DNA of 64,000 bases from Halioglobus sp. (GCA_020443425.1 JAGRIE010000013.1:1-64000); one strand, 5' to 3'; numbered from the stretch's first letter, positions 43,909 to 54,605 are shown. A program made the numbers and translations. Notes: generated by a model not told the origin, from the letters alone.

Positions 43909-44700
43909 TCAGCCCAGCAGTTCGGGTTGCTCGGCGGTGATCACATCGTACAGCGGCTGAAAACTGAACCATCCCGCCAGCGGGTTGCCCACCGTCTCCC
44001 GCGTTGACAGCGCCACCTCGTGGCGGATCAACTTGGGTGTGCCGGCGGCTTCGGCCAGCAACTGCGCCTGGCAACTGCGCTCCATCGTGATAAACCACCA
44101 GGCCGCGGCCTCGATGGTCTCGCCCACCGTGAGCAGGCCATGGTTCTGCAGGATGGCCGCCTTGCGGTCGCCCAGCGCCGCCGCGATCGCCTTGCCCTCG
44201 CTGTTGTCCAGCACCACGCCGGTGAAATCATCGAACAGCACATGGTCCTCGTAAAAGGCGCAGGCGTCCTGGGTCAGTGGATCCAGCAGTTTTCCCAGCG
44301 TGGAGAAGGACTTGCCGTACACCGAGTGTGAGTGAGCCGCCGCCGTGACCTTGGGATTGGCCATGTGAATCTGCGAGTGGATGGTGAACGCCGCGCCGTT
44401 GAGCAGGCCTGCGCCCTGCACCACCTCACCGGTGTGACTGACCAGCAGCAGGTCGGAGACGGTCATCTGCTTGAACGACCTGCCCATGGGGTTCACCCAG
44501 AAGTGATCGAGCTGCTCGGGATCGCGCACGGTGATATGCCCCGCGACACCTTCATCGAAGCCGAATTTACCGAACAGGCGCAGCGCCGCGGCGAGCTTGT
44601 TCTTGCGGTCCTGGCGAATCTCCTCGACTCCGGTCGGCGCCGGCGGGAGGCCGTTGGACTCGTCCATATTCATGACGATGGTGTTGGCCGCTTCGTTCAT
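43909..44700 (-). CDS. Class II aldolase/adducin-family protein
   Basis: This 263-aa protein has the class II aldolase fold: an early helix with LAAALRLFGKFGFDEGVAGHITVRDPE, zinc-site histidines in AAHSHSVYGKSFS, and the NHGLLTVGETIEAAAWWF segment. Family members act on sugar phosphates (fuculose-1-phosphate, ribulose-phosphate) or on other hydroxy-keto acids; the C-terminal tail here does not identify a substrate. It ends 1 bp after the stop of the convergent ybiT gene. Confidence 0.85.
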   Translation of the reverse strand: MNEAANTIVMNMDESNGLPPAPTGVEEIRQDRKNKLAAALRLFGKFGFDEGVAGHITVRDPEQLDHFWVNPMGRSFKQMTVSDLLLVSHTGEVVQGAGLLNGAAFTIHSQIHMANPKVTAAAHSHSVYGKSFSTLGKLLDPLTQDACAFYEDHVLFDDFTGVVLDNSEGKAIAAALGDRKAAILQNHGLLTVGETIEAAAWWFITMERSCQAQLLAEAAGTPKLIRHEVALSTRETVGNPLAGWFSFQPLYDVITAEQPELLG

Positions 44701-44782
44701 GGCGCTTACCTCTCTTCAGTTGTGGATGGGTAGTGAAGCGGAGTCTACACGGTTTCAGCCCGATAAATCGATCCCAACACCA

Positions 44783-45676
44783 TCAGGGTGTCGAGGACCA
44801 CCGCGTCTGGCACAGCGCCATCCACTCCCGCAGCCCCGCACTGTGGAATTTCTCCCTGTGCGTGATCAAAAACCACTCGCGGCGAAAATCGCGCGCGGGT
44901 ACCGCCAGCGGCACCAGCGAACCGCGCTTGAAGGCGTCGACGAGCGCGACCCGCGACAGGCAGCCCACGCCGAGGCCAGCCTCGACCGCGCGTTTGATGG
45001 CCTCTGTGTGCTGCAGTTCCATGGCGATGTGCAGGTCAGTCAGGATACCGTGCATGGCGCGCTCGAAGGCCTGGCGGGTGCCTGAGCCGACCTCCCGCAC
45101 AATCCACGGCAGCGCCATCAGGTCGGCATCGGACAGCGATGCCGATGTCGCCAGCGGATGGTCGGGCGCGGCGAACACCACCAGTTCATCGCCGCGCCAG
45201 TGCACGATATCCAGTGCCGGGTGCTGCAGTTCGCCCTCGATCAGGCCCATATCCAGATCGAAATGCGCAACTTGCTCGGCGATCGCCTCGGTATTGGCGA
45301 CCCGCAGTGCGATATCCGCCTGCGGGTGACGGCGGCGGAACTCGGCGATCATATTGACCGCAATATAATTGCCGATGGTGAGCGTCGCCCCTATCTGCAG
45401 GCGCCCGATCACGTCCTCGCCGGCCAGCGCGTGCTCCAGCGCCCGCGCCTGCGCCAGCAGGTTCTCCACCTGCGGCCGCAACTGCTGGCCCAGTTCACTG
45501 AGCCGCAGCCGCTTGCCGAGCCGGTCGAACAGCTTGACGTCGAACTGGCTCTCCAACTCGCGCAGGGAGCCGCTGGCGGCGGACTGGGACATGGCCAGTG
45601 ACGCCGCCGCCCGTGTCACGTTCTCATAGTGAGCGGTGGCGAGAAAGACTTCGAGCTGACGCAGGCTGTAGCGCAT
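44783..45676 (-). CDS. finR: LysR-family regulator (FinR-like)
   Basis: This 297-aa protein has an N-terminal winged HTH (MRYSLRQLEVFLATAHYENVTRAAASLAMSQSAASGSLRELE) and a C-terminal LysR effector domain. It is divergent from the ferredoxin-NADP reductase gene, the same arrangement as finR and fprA in Pseudomonas putida, where FinR activates the reductase under superoxide or sulfite stress. Position and length support the name, but the effector cannot be read. A T-N11-A dyad is present in the 112-bp shared promoter region. Confidence 0.75.
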   Translation of the reverse strand: MRYSLRQLEVFLATAHYENVTRAAASLAMSQSAASGSLRELESQFDVKLFDRLGKRLRLSELGQQLRPQVENLLAQARALEHALAGEDVIGRLQIGATLTIGNYIAVNMIAEFRRRHPQADIALRVANTEAIAEQVAHFDLDMGLIEGELQHPALDIVHWRGDELVVFAAPDHPLATSASLSDADLMALPWIVREVGSGTRQAFERAMHGILTDLHIAMELQHTEAIKRAVEAGLGVGCLSRVALVDAFKRGSLVPLAVPARDFRREWFLITHREKFHSAGLREWMALCQTRWSSTP

Positions 45677-45691
45677 GGCACCTCATATATT

Positions 45692-45708
45692 TATAAAAAC
45701 GATTTATA
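45692..45708. promoter_or_regulatory. LysR-type inverted repeat in the finR-fpr gap
   Basis: Arms TATAAA (45692-45697) and TTTATA (45703-45708) form a perfect 6-5-6 inverted repeat, with a T-N11-A arrangement (T45694, A45706) inside an AT-rich region. It lies 15 bp before the LysR gene start and 80 bp before fpr. It is a good candidate for the FinR binding site. Confidence 0.5.
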
Positions 45709-45788
45709 TTATTGAATATATCCGTTTTACCGATTAATGGATACGTTTTATTCTGCTCGCATCAGAGTCACACCAGAGGATATACCAG

Positions 45789-46562
45789 ATGGCACAGATA
45801 CTGCGGGAACAAGTCACGTCGGTTCATCACTGGACCGACCGCCTGTTCAGTTTCAAAACCACGCGCAATGCCGGCTTCCGTTTCAAGAACGGGCATTTCA
45901 CGATGATCGGCCTGGAGCAGGAGGGCAAGCCGCTGATGCGCGCCTACAGCCTGGCCAGCGCCAACTATGAGGACGAGCTGGAGTTTTTCAGCATCAAGGT
46001 GCCGGACGGCCCGCTGACCTCCAAGCTGCAGAAGATCAAGGTCGGGGACAGCCTGCTGGTGAACAGCAAGTCCACCGGGACCCTGGTGCAGGACAACCTG
46101 CTGCCGGGCAAACACCTCTACCTGATCGCCACCGGTACCGGGTTGGCGCCGTTTCTCAGTATTATCCGCGATCCGGACATCTACGAGCACTACGACAAGA
46201 TCGTGTTGACACACGGCTGCCGTTACACCGAGGAGCTGGCCTACCGCGAGCTGATCACCGAGCACCTGCCGCAGCACGAGTACCTCGGCGATGCCGTGCG
46301 CGACAAGCTGATCTACTACCCGACTGTGACGCGTGAGAAGTTCGACAACAACGGCAGGCTCACCGACCTGCTGCGCATCGGCAAGCTGACCGCCGACATC
46401 GGCCTGCCGCCGGTCAATGTCGATGACGACCGTTTCATGATCTGCGGCAGTCCCAGCATGCTCAAGGATATCTGCGCGCTGCTGGATGCGCGCGGTTTCC
46501 GGGAGTCGCGTCACGGCGAGGCCGCGCACTATGTGATTGAGCGCGCGTTTGTGGAGAGTTAG
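45789..46562 (+). CDS. fpr: Ferredoxin-NADP+ reductase
   Basis: This 257-aa enzyme has an FAD domain (RAYSLAS near residue 54) and an NADPH domain (ATGTGLAPFLSIIRD) with the C-terminus AFVES, like proteobacterial Fpr (about 258 aa). It passes electrons between NADPH and ferredoxin or flavodoxin, feeding Fe-S repair and oxidative-stress defence. AGAGGA lies shortly before the start. Divergence from a LysR gene matches the known finR-fprA locus, which supports superoxide-responsive control. Confidence 0.93.
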   Translation: MAQILREQVTSVHHWTDRLFSFKTTRNAGFRFKNGHFTMIGLEQEGKPLMRAYSLASANYEDELEFFSIKVPDGPLTSKLQKIKVGDSLLVNSKSTGTLVQDNLLPGKHLYLIATGTGLAPFLSIIRDPDIYEHYDKIVLTHGCRYTEELAYRELITEHLPQHEYLGDAVRDKLIYYPTVTREKFDNNGRLTDLLRIGKLTADIGLPPVNVDDDRFMICGSPSMLKDICALLDARGFRESRHGEAAHYVIERAFVES

Positions 46563-46583
46563 CCCCGGTACCGGCGAGCCGTC

Positions 46584-48011
46584 TCACTGCAGCCACTGCA
46601 GCACCCGTTCTTTTTGGTACTCGTAGAACGGGTTGTGGCGCAGCCGCAACAGGAAATCGCCGGGAATTTTCAACACCCCCCGTTCGCCCTGCATCGCCTG
46701 CTGGCCGAGAAATATCTGTCGGCTGCGCTCGGGGCGACGCTGCCCGTAGAGCGCATCGTTGGCCGGGAACGGCAGTGCGACATGCGACAGTGAAAACACC
46801 CCCGCGGGCCAGTTCAGGCCCAGGTACTCGGTGCGCGAGTGACCGGCGGCGTAAGGCGCTTTGGTATAGGCCGCTACCGCGCGGCTGTTGGCGTTGGAGT
46901 TTGTCACCAGGGTGAAGGTGAAGGGCAGCTGCTGGTCGGCGATCATCCTGGCGGTGAACGGCCCCGGGTCCTTCACCAGCAGGCTGTGATTGGCCGCCAC
47001 GCGATTGATGTCGAACACCACCAGTTCGTCCCGCTCGGGCGGCAGCTTCATCAGCAGCCGGTCGACCACGGCGTTGTTTGAAACGGTGGCGTCCACCGTG
47101 GACTTCAGTATCAGCATCGGCGGCAGCGGTGGCGCGGTCGGCGCTCGATTCGCCAGGCGGTGGCCGACAGATTGCGTCAGCTCATACACCTGCTCGGCCG
47201 CATTGGTCGCAAACGAATTGTACTTGTAGGGGTCGAACTCAGGTTCGATATCCAGCCAGGCCAGTCGCTCCAGCCCCGGCAGTTCCGCCAGGCGGCGGCT
47301 CCACTTGGCCAGCGCCGCCGCCGGGCTGACGCCTATCGCCGGGGAGATCAGTACCAGCCGGCTGACCGCCGGTTGTGCCGTGGCGGTCTCGCCGGCCCCG
47401 GCGTTGTCCAGCACATAGTCCAGCGCCAGCGCCGCACCGGTGGAGTAGCCGATGATATACAGCGGTTTATCCGGTGTGCGCTGCGCCAGATACTGCATGC
47501 CCAATCGCACCACGGCGGCCATATCCTGCCAGCGCAGGTCGAGGAGGCCGGACGGTATCGTGCCGTGCCCCGGCATCCGCAGCCCCAGCACCGCAAAGCC
47601 ACGCTGTTGCAGCGCCTGGCCGAGCGCGCGCAGGCTGTAGGGCGAGTCCGACATGCCGTGCAGTAGCAGTACTGCGGCCTGTGGAGCGTCGTGATCCAGC
47701 ATGAAGGTCCTGTTCCAGTTTGGCTGGCGCAGCTCAGGGTCGGCGAAGCTGCCCCGGCTGTAGCGCTCCAGGGCCTGCGCCGGCCCCGTGGCGGCATGGG
47801 CGTAGATGCGCTGCTCCATCTCGGTGAAGACCGCGCTCTCCAGCCGCAGGTAATCCTCGAGGTTGTCGATTTCCCCCGCTGTGTCGCTGGAGTATTCGTG
47901 CTCGAGGATGTCGGTATGCCAGGGCTGGAGTTCGCTGGTGTCGCAGCCGGCCAGGGCCAGCACAGCACAGAGTGCCAGCAGCGGGAGCGACCATTGCGGT
48001 GGGTTGTTCAA
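46584..48011 (-). CDS. Alpha/beta hydrolase lipoprotein
   Basis: This 475-aa protein has a lipoprotein signal (lipobox LAGC, Cys23) if started at the TTG at 48011; the frame stays open to 48077. The hydrolase core has VLLLHGMSDSPYSLRALGQ (oxyanion loop), GLRMPGHGTIPSG and the nucleophile GYSTGAALAL, with late Asp and His (VDATVSNNAVVDRLL, VAANHSLL). The fold resembles monoacylglycerol-lipase or carboxylesterase families, but with a 170-residue C-terminal extension containing repeated aromatic-Pro patches. It is a membrane-anchored periplasmic or outer membrane esterase of unknown substrate. Confidence 0.75.
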   Translation of the reverse strand: MNNPPQWSLPLLALCAVLALAGCDTSELQPWHTDILEHEYSSDTAGEIDNLEDYLRLESAVFTEMEQRIYAHAATGPAQALERYSRGSFADPELRQPNWNRTFMLDHDAPQAAVLLLHGMSDSPYSLRALGQALQQRGFAVLGLRMPGHGTIPSGLLDLRWQDMAAVVRLGMQYLAQRTPDKPLYIIGYSTGAALALDYVLDNAGAGETATAQPAVSRLVLISPAIGVSPAAALAKWSRRLAELPGLERLAWLDIEPEFDPYKYNSFATNAAEQVYELTQSVGHRLANRAPTAPPLPPMLILKSTVDATVSNNAVVDRLLMKLPPERDELVVFDINRVAANHSLLVKDPGPFTARMIADQQLPFTFTLVTNSNANSRAVAAYTKAPYAAGHSRTEYLGLNWPAGVFSLSHVALPFPANDALYGQRRPERSRQIFLGQQAMQGERGVLKIPGDFLLRLRHNPFYEYQKERVLQWLQ

Positions 48012-48202
48012 AGGTATATTTCTCTTGTAGCAGTTGGCATCCAGCAACAATATAGGTTTAATCGCACGTTGAGCCAAGCCGGGCGCCGGGTTTTGTCGCT
48101 GCAGCTGCGCGGGTTGCGGTATCGCGATGCAGACGCCGCGCGGTCCGGGGCGATTTATGCTGCCAATAACGAACGTTCCGGGAGACCGGCCAAGGAGTAT
48201 CT

Positions 48203-48730
48203 ATGTCATCTGTCTACCAACGCGTAGGGGCGGCTATCGGCCTCGCCGTGCTGCTCGCCGCCTGCGCCGGTTTGCCCACGGGTCTCAAGGCGACCACCGA
48301 CTACAACCACAGCTACGATTTCAGCCGTATCCACAAGGTGGCAATCCAGCCGATTCCGAGGGATACGCTGTCCACGATGATGACATCCGACGAGCAGATC
48401 AACCGCATCAACACGGCCCTGACGGCGGAGTTGCGGCGTCGCGGTTTTGAGGTTGTCGCCAGTAATGCCGAAGCCGATATTTTCCTGTCCTGGAAATTCC
48501 TGCCGCCGGAGAAAGACGAGGTTGCCACCTTTGATCCGGCCACCCAGCAGATTACCGGCGGTACACTGATTGTCAGCATGATAGACCCGCTGAGCCTGCA
48601 GTCAGTGTGGCGCGCCACCATCCACTCCAATATGCGCAGCCAACCCGATACGGAAGAGGCGGCCCGCTATCGACAGCAGGCTGCACAGGCGGTGCTCGCG
48701 CAGTTTCCGCCTGACCCCGCCGGCGGCTGA
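48203..48730 (+). CDS. DUF4136 lipoprotein
   Basis: This 175-aa protein starts with AAGGAG 5 nt before the ATG and a lipoprotein signal (lipobox LLAAC). The DUF4136 body shows [17 protein letters not shown] near the start, [16 protein letters not shown] and [17 protein letters not shown]4136 proteins are periplasmic, with an unknown role. It is 23 bp before the RhlE-type helicase gene on the same strand. The divergent hydrolase start is 191 bp away. Confidence 0.8.
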   Translation: MSSVYQRVGAAIGLAVLLAACAGLPTGLKATTDYNHSYDFSRIHKVAIQPIPRDTLSTMMTSDEQINRINTALTAELRRRGFEVVASNAEADIFLSWKFLPPEKDEVATFDPATQQITGGTLIVSMIDPLSLQSVWRATIHSNMRSQPDTEEAARYRQQAAQAVLAQFPPDPAGG

Positions 48731-48753
48731 GCGACGTTGCCGGACCAGCGTCC

Positions 48754-50067
48754 ATGAGGTTTGACACACTGGGATTATGCGCGCCGCTGTTGCGTGCCAT
48801 TGAGGAGCGGGGCTACCGTGAACCCTCGCCGGTGCAGGCCGCTGCCATTCCGGCGGTGCTCTCTGGCCGCGACCTGATGGCGGCGGCCCGCACCGGCACC
48901 GGGAAAACAGCCGGTTTCACGCTGCCCATACTGCAGCGCTTGTACGCCAGTGGTGACAGCCAGGCTCACCGCCTGCGCGCACTGATACTGGTGCCCACGC
49001 GGGAGCTGGCGGCACAGGTGGGGGAGAGTGTCGCGGCCTATGGTGCACATCTGCCGTTCACCTCGGCGGTGGTATTCGGTGGTGTGAAAATCAATCCACA
49101 GCTGGCCGCGCTGCGACGGGGTGTCGATATTCTGGTGGCGACCCCCGGGCGACTGCTGGACCTGTACCAGCAGGGGGAGCTGAGTTTCTCTGCCCTGGAA
49201 ATCCTGGTGCTGGACGAGGCGGATCGCATGCTCGATCTGGGCTTCATCCGCGATATCCGCCGTATCGTCGAAGCGCTGCCGCCGCAGCGCCAGAACCTGC
49301 TGTTTTCGGCGACATTCAGCCGCGACATCCGGCAGCTGACCAAAACCATTTTGCGCAACCCGCTGGAGGTCTCGGTGTCGGCGCCCAATGCGACTGCAGA
49401 GCGGGTCGCGCAGTGGGTGTACCCGGTGGACAAAAAGCGCAAGGGGGAACTGCTACTGGACCTGGTGCAGCAGTGCGACTGGCAGCAGGTGCTGGTTTTC
49501 ATCCGCACCAGGCAGGGTGCGGATCGGCTTGTACAGTACCTGCAGCAGTGCGGCATTGACGCCGCGGCCATTCACAGCGACAAGGGCCAGGGCGTGCGCA
49601 GCCGCACACTTGCGGGCTTCAAGTGCGGCGAGGTCCGCGTGCTGGTCGCCACCGATATCGCGGCGCGTGGACTCGATATCGCACAACTGCCGCAGGTGGT
49701 TAACTTCGATCTGCCCACTGTGCCGGAGGACTACGTGCATCGCATCGGGCGCACCGGCCGCGCGGGGTTGTCGGGGCATGCCTACTCGCTGGTCAGTGCC
49801 GACGAAATCAAGCAGCTCACCGCGATTGAACAGCTGATCCAGCGGCATATCCCGCGCGAGTACATCGGCGGGTTCGAGCCCGGTCACGAGGTGCCCGCCA
49901 GCCCACCCCTGCGCAAATCGCGCACCGGCAGGCAACAAGCGCCTGCGGGCAGGCCGGTGGCGCCGCGCAGGCGCGGTCAAAGTCGCAGTGACAGCCGCGG
50001 TCGCGGTAAGCCGGGCGCGGGGCGCCGGGCGCCCAACAGGCGAGGCGGGCGCCGCCCCGGTCAGTAG
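48754..50067 (+). CDS. rhlE: DEAD-box RNA helicase, RhlE type
   Basis: This 437-aa DEAD-box helicase has the Q motif ([26 protein letters not shown]), [32 protein letters not shown] and [10 protein letters not shown], and a basic Arg/Gly/Pro-rich tail from about residue 385. The ending [17 protein letters not shown] before the tail and the overall length point to RhlE. It unwinds structured RNA in ribosome assembly or mRNA decay. The stop overlaps the 3' end of the convergent acyl-CoA synthetase by 7 bp. Confidence 0.88.
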   Translation: MRFDTLGLCAPLLRAIEERGYREPSPVQAAAIPAVLSGRDLMAAARTGTGKTAGFTLPILQRLYASGDSQAHRLRALILVPTRELAAQVGESVAAYGAHLPFTSAVVFGGVKINPQLAALRRGVDILVATPGRLLDLYQQGELSFSALEILVLDEADRMLDLGFIRDIRRIVEALPPQRQNLLFSATFSRDIRQLTKTILRNPLEVSVSAPNATAERVAQWVYPVDKKRKGELLLDLVQQCDWQQVLVFIRTRQGADRLVQYLQQCGIDAAAIHSDKGQGVRSRTLAGFKCGEVRVLVATDIAARGLDIAQLPQVVNFDLPTVPEDYVHRIGRTGRAGLSGHAYSLVSADEIKQLTAIEQLIQRHIPREYIGGFEPGHEVPASPPLRKSRTGRQQAPAGRPVAPRRRGQSRSDSRGRGKPGAGRRAPNRRGGRRPGQ

Positions 50068-51869
50068 CCGGCTCTGCCGGAGCGCAGCACCTCGGCGTAA
50101 TCCTCATCCAGCAGCGTGTAGGTGTCGCTGCGGGGCTTCATGACATAGACGGGATCGCTGATCTGGTCCAGGTCATAGGCCTGTTTGCGCAAATCGCCCT
50201 TCACCATCTTGAAGGTGCCGGTGGTGTCCAGTTCAGGCTGGATACGCAGGAACACCGGCCGCGCATAGGCGGGCAGGTGCTCATTGACGTAGGCGGAAAA
50301 ACTCTTGATATCCAGTGCGTCAACGCCCGGTGCGAGTACGAGGGCGGCCATGCCGGCGCGGCCGTCCGCCTTCGGAATTTCCACACCGTAGACATTGCAG
50401 AAATCGACCTGCGGGTGACCGTTGATGATTTCGCCGACCTCATTGGTGGACACATTTTCCGATTTCCAGCGAAAGGTATCGCCGACACGGTCGACGAACT
50501 GGTAGTGCGGCATGCCGAGCGAGAACCCCACGTCCACTGTCTTCATCAGATCGCCGGTATTGAACCAGGCATCGCCGTCCCTGAAGACATTGCGCAGGAT
50601 TTTCTTCTCGGTGTCCTCCTTGCTGGTATAGCCCTCAAACTGCGTCTTGCCGGTGATTTTTCCAAGCAGCAGCCCCGGTTCGCCAGTGGCCACTTTTATT
50701 AGGCGGCCATTGTCGTCGCGCGCCAGTTCATCAGTATCCACGTCGTACTTCACCAGCGCGATGGGGATACTGGTCGTGCCGACAGTGCAGTCCTTGTTCA
50801 ACATGTTGACGAAGGCGACGTTGCCCTCGCTGGAGCCATAGAATTCGGCGATCCGCTGGATGCCGAACCGGGCCTTGAATTCATGCCATATATCGGGGCG
50901 CAGCCCATTGCCCATCATGCATACCAGCGGGCTGCGATGGTCGTCGGCCTGTCGCGGGGTGTTCAGCAGATAGCGACACAGCTCGCCGATGTAGATAAAG
51001 CAGGTCGCGCCGCTGTCGCGGATATCGCTGAGAAAGTGACTGCCGGAGAATTTGCGGCGTATGAACATGGTGGCCCCGGTAGACAGGGATGCGCCTACAC
51101 CCAGGAACAGGCCGGTGCCGTGATACAGCGGCAGGCACAGATAGATGCAGTCATTCTCATTGCATTTGAGGCCGCCCTTGTACGACATACCGGCGGCCAG
51201 CAGGAAGCGGCGGTTGGAAATCACCGACGCTTTGGGAAGCCCGGTGGTGCCGGAGGTGTAGATATACAGTGCGGTATCCGCCAGTGTGTTCTGCCCGGTC
51301 TGCGGCGGGTTGCCGGCAGGTTTGCCGTCGGCCTCTGCGCCGAAATCCAGTGCCCAGTCGGGGCAGGGTTCGTGCTGCTGGTCACTGACGTAAAGCCAGT
51401 TCTCGATACCCTGCAGGTCCGGCTCTGTGCGTACCTGTGCAACCGCCGCCAGGCGCTCCTCACCGAAAATACAGAGTCGGGAACCGGTGATATTGATGCA
51501 GTGGATCAGCGGTTTGCCGGTCAGGTTGGTGTTGATCAGCGCGGCGATCACCCCCAGTTTGTTGAGAGCGATAATGGTGGCGAGAAACTCGATCCGGTTT
51601 TCCATGATGAGGCTGACCGCGTCGCCGCGCACCAGGCCCTGCACACGCAGTGCCGCCGCATAGCGGTTGGCGAGTGCGTTCAGTTCGCTCCAGGTCAGGC
51701 TCTGGCCCTCGAACATCACGGCCGTGTGATTGGGGAAGCGGGCCGCCGTGCGCTCCGTCCTGGCGGCAAAGCAGTCGCGGGTGGAGTCAGGCCTGGGTTT
51801 TACCTCCTTCGCCAGCTGCAGCAGGGTGGAGGTTTCCGCAACTGTGCTTACAACGTCTCGTAGGCTCAT
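50061..51869 (-). CDS. Long-chain acyl-CoA synthetase (very-long-chain/FadD6-like)
   Basis: This 602-aa adenylate-forming enzyme has the AMP motif [20 protein letters not shown], the YGSSEGN loop and TGDLMKTVD, and a C-terminal [16 protein letters not shown] with a conserved catalytic Lys. It belongs to the SLC27/FadD6 group, whose members activate long or very long fatty acids and steroid side chains. It is the last gene of a phospholipid-linked minus-strand run (PlsB-like gene 103 bp upstream), consistent with feeding acyl-CoA to glycerolipid synthesis. Confidence 0.88.
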   Translation of the reverse strand: MSLRDVVSTVAETSTLLQLAKEVKPRPDSTRDCFAARTERTAARFPNHTAVMFEGQSLTWSELNALANRYAAALRVQGLVRGDAVSLIMENRIEFLATIIALNKLGVIAALINTNLTGKPLIHCINITGSRLCIFGEERLAAVAQVRTEPDLQGIENWLYVSDQQHEPCPDWALDFGAEADGKPAGNPPQTGQNTLADTALYIYTSGTTGLPKASVISNRRFLLAAGMSYKGGLKCNENDCIYLCLPLYHGTGLFLGVGASLSTGATMFIRRKFSGSHFLSDIRDSGATCFIYIGELCRYLLNTPRQADDHRSPLVCMMGNGLRPDIWHEFKARFGIQRIAEFYGSSEGNVAFVNMLNKDCTVGTTSIPIALVKYDVDTDELARDDNGRLIKVATGEPGLLLGKITGKTQFEGYTSKEDTEKKILRNVFRDGDAWFNTGDLMKTVDVGFSLGMPHYQFVDRVGDTFRWKSENVSTNEVGEIINGHPQVDFCNVYGVEIPKADGRAGMAALVLAPGVDALDIKSFSAYVNEHLPAYARPVFLRIQPELDTTGTFKMVKGDLRKQAYDLDQISDPVYVMKPRSDTYTLLDEDYAEVLRSGRAGY

Positions 51870-51972
51870 CGCATATCGCTTCGTCTATGGATTATCACGG
51901 AACGATAGCGGGTCTCTGGCGTGTCGGCAAGTTGTACCGGGGCCCCGTTCAGGGAGTCCAGCCGTGCCCCTG

Positions 51973-53811
51973 TCAGGGGCCCAGCAGGTTGGCGATTTTT
52001 CCCGCCGAGAGCTGTGCAAACCACGCCTCGTCATACGAGCGCTGCAGCAGGTTGATCGCCGACAGCGCCGATACCACCGCATCGGCGAAGGCCGTGCGGC
52101 GCTCGACCAGTTCACCGCTGCGCCCGTCCAGCAGCGCCAGGTGCGCGGCCAGGCGCAGGCCGTTGGTGAACAGGTCCTGTGACACCGAGGATTCACAACT
52201 GATAGTGCGACGCAGTAGCATCTGCTGCCCCTGGTCGAGTAATTCCCGGGTGAAGGCTTTCCTGTCGTGTACCGGGCGGCCCTCCAGGTCCAGCAGCGCC
52301 ACCGCGATGATCAGGTAGGCCTCGGTAATGGAGCGCAGGATGGCGTGCCCGAAGCGCGGCGGCTTGTCGCGCAGCAGCTTCTGGATCGACTGGTCGCCGC
52401 TGTCCCATTGCGGATAGCGCCTGCCTGTCTCGTGCAGCACATCGGCCCAGAATACATCTGCCGGCTTGTAGAAGAACTCGAATTTGTACAGTTCACGCAG
52501 CGCTGTGACATTGCTGTGCAGGGAGTCCGTATTGGGTATCCCGATATCCAGTGCGCACATTGCCAGGCCGATCTCACCCAGCGCCGCGTGCAGGAAATAG
52601 TGGGTGATGGTGTTGCGGTAGTAGGCGGCCGCCAGCCGCTTCTCGCCGGGAATGTAGTAAACCGGTACGTGGCCGCCATCGAAGGATTTCACCAGACCCG
52701 CGTTGACCAGCGCCAGCACCGCCGCACTGACCTCGGCTTCGTTGTTCAGGCTGAAGCCGGAGGAGGCAGGCAGCTTGAGGTCGCGGATCAGCTCCTCGAT
52801 ACCCGCCGACTGCGTGTACATCTCAGCGGCCGTCAGCGCGCGCTTGTTGGCGCCCAGTAACACCATGGTCAGCACATCGGCGGATTTGATCGGGGTGATC
52901 TGTTCTATCCGGGTACAGACCTCAAACGCCATACGCGTTACATCGAAGGGCTGCTGGCCGGTGACCGGGCTGCCCGCAGGCGGGGCCGGGGCCATTGGCT
53001 GCTCCAGCGGCAGCGGCTCACCATAGCGTACATACACCTTGCCGTAGGGTTGGCGCATGCCGAAGATGTAGTTGAAGAACCAGCGCAGTGACTCCTTGCG
53101 CTTGGGCAGCCCGCTCTGCAGGGCAACGTAATCATCGATCTCGGCGATGCGGTCAAACGCGATGGACACAGGTACCAGCAGTACGTTGGCGGTCTGCTCG
53201 CGGTGACAGGATTCCACCACCCAATTCAGCAGTCCCAGTTTTGGTGGCGACAGCTTGCCGGTGCGCGAACGGGTGCCCTCGATAGACCATGACAGCGGTG
53301 TGCGATTGCGTATCAGGTGGTGTATGTAGTGCTGGAACACCAGTTTGTACACCGGGTCTTCCTGGAAGGTACGGCGCAGGAAGATGGCCCCGACGCGGCG
53401 CGCCAACGCCCCGAAGCCGAGGAAGTTCATGTTGATGCCGGCAAAAATCAGCGGCAGGGGACGAAACCGGTTCTGGTACAGCGACAGCAGGAATACGAAA
53501 CTGTCCATGTGGGACTTGTGTGACCACAGGAACAGCAGCAGGTGATCCCTGGACAGTGTCCTCAGCTTCTCCAGCTGGTCGAGGTTGATGTCCAGTTCCG
53601 GTTCGTAGCTGCGTGTGTAGATGAATTTTGCCAGTTTCGACATCGGTCGCAGCCAGCTGTCCCGCGGTGTTGCCTCAATCTCCTTGAGACATTTGGCCGC
53701 GTAATCCCGCGCCTGCACCAGCGTTTTTCCGCTGGCACTCGCGGCCAGCTCAAGCTCTGCGATGAAAGATGCATCGCTGAAAATCGCGTGTGCTGCAGAG
53801 TCGTGGGTCAT
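51973..53811 (-). CDS. plsB: Glycerol-3-phosphate acyltransferase, PlsB-like
   Basis: This 612-aa protein has the four acyltransferase blocks: SHKSHMDSF (block I, HxxxxD), GAIFLRRTF (II), EGTRSRTGKLSPPK (III) and VLLVPVSIAFD (IV). PlsB of E. coli is 807 aa; this one is shorter but keeps the central arrangement and a long C-terminal region. It transfers acyl from acyl-CoA or acyl-ACP to position 1 of glycerol-3-phosphate, the first step of phospholipid synthesis. The start overlaps the upstream EEP gene by 4 bp (ATGA), so the two are translationally coupled. Confidence 0.85.
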   Translation of the reverse strand: MTHDSAAHAIFSDASFIAELELAASASGKTLVQARDYAAKCLKEIEATPRDSWLRPMSKLAKFIYTRSYEPELDINLDQLEKLRTLSRDHLLLFLWSHKSHMDSFVFLLSLYQNRFRPLPLIFAGINMNFLGFGALARRVGAIFLRRTFQEDPVYKLVFQHYIHHLIRNRTPLSWSIEGTRSRTGKLSPPKLGLLNWVVESCHREQTANVLLVPVSIAFDRIAEIDDYVALQSGLPKRKESLRWFFNYIFGMRQPYGKVYVRYGEPLPLEQPMAPAPPAGSPVTGQQPFDVTRMAFEVCTRIEQITPIKSADVLTMVLLGANKRALTAAEMYTQSAGIEELIRDLKLPASSGFSLNNEAEVSAAVLALVNAGLVKSFDGGHVPVYYIPGEKRLAAAYYRNTITHYFLHAALGEIGLAMCALDIGIPNTDSLHSNVTALRELYKFEFFYKPADVFWADVLHETGRRYPQWDSGDQSIQKLLRDKPPRFGHAILRSITEAYLIIAVALLDLEGRPVHDRKAFTRELLDQGQQMLLRRTISCESSVSQDLFTNGLRLAAHLALLDGRSGELVERRTAFADAVVSALSAINLLQRSYDEAWFAQLSAGKIANLLGP

Positions 53812-54563
53812 AGCTTGAACACTCCGAACAGTGCGGCGTGGTCGGACAGTTCGCGCCAGGGGCCGGTGCCGAGGCGCTGGCAGGCCACGGGATCCAGGCC
53901 GCGATAGTAGATCCGGTCCACCGGCAGCATCGGTCGCCAGACCGGGAATGTCAGCGCGTGGCGACCCTTCATGTGCACAAACAACTCCGTCAGTCCGAGG
54001 TCGGCGTGCAGGTGGTTCTCAGCGCGCCGGCGCCAGTCGTTGAAATCGCCGGCGATAATCATGGGTTCGTCGTGGGGCACATGGCTGTTGATGCGGTCAG
54101 TCAGCGCCTGCAGTTGCTCGCGGCGCTCCTGCTCCAGCAAACCCAGGTGCACACAGAGCGTGTGCAGGCGGGTGTTCTTGTGCGGCAGTTCGATGACGCC
54201 GTGCAGTATGCTGCGGCTGGAGCGCGGGAAGATGGAAACGTCGATATTCTCAAAACTCGCGAACGGGTACATGCTGAGAATCGCATTGCCGTGATCGCCC
54301 TTGCGGTAGATGGCATTGCGGCCGTAGGCATAGTGCGGCCAGGCCTCATTGGCGAGGTATTCAAAATGGGGTTCATCGGGATAGGAGAAACGCCGCCGTT
54401 TGGCCGCGCTCTTGATCGCCGTGCCGTGGATCTCCTGCAGGAAGACAATATCAGCCCCCGTCTCGGCGATGCGCTGGCGCATGGATTCCAGTACGAAGCG
54501 GCGGTTGCCCGTGCAATACCCTTTGTGGATATTGTACGTCAATACATGTATTTCCTTGCTCAC
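53808..54563 (-). CDS. Endonuclease/exonuclease/phosphatase-family protein (YbhP-like)
   Basis: This 251-aa EEP protein keeps the metal and catalytic motifs: TYNIHKGYCTGNRRF, IVFLQEIHG, YGRNAIY, HLGLLEQERREQ, AGDFNDWRR and SDHAALFG. Sequence and length are close to E. coli YbhP (253 aa), which is encoded beside cardiolipin synthase ClsB. EEP enzymes include phospholipases and phosphodiesterases, so a role in phospholipid turnover is plausible. No signal peptide. It lies between a CDP-alcohol phosphatidyltransferase gene (42 bp) and the PlsB-like gene (overlap). Confidence 0.85.
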   Translation of the reverse strand: MSKEIHVLTYNIHKGYCTGNRRFVLESMRQRIAETGADIVFLQEIHGTAIKSAAKRRRFSYPDEPHFEYLANEAWPHYAYGRNAIYRKGDHGNAILSMYPFASFENIDVSIFPRSSRSILHGVIELPHKNTRLHTLCVHLGLLEQERREQLQALTDRINSHVPHDEPMIIAGDFNDWRRRAENHLHADLGLTELFVHMKGRHALTFPVWRPMLPVDRIYYRGLDPVACQRLGTGPWRELSDHAALFGVFKL

Positions 54564-54605
54564 GGGCGTCCCGTCCAGTCAGTTGTGAATTGCTCCAGCA
54601 CCCGT

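Noticed and set aside
51966..51980. Short GCCCC/GGGGC hairpin after the PlsB-like gene
   Set aside because: Only a 5-bp stem that overlaps the stop codon; too weak to call.
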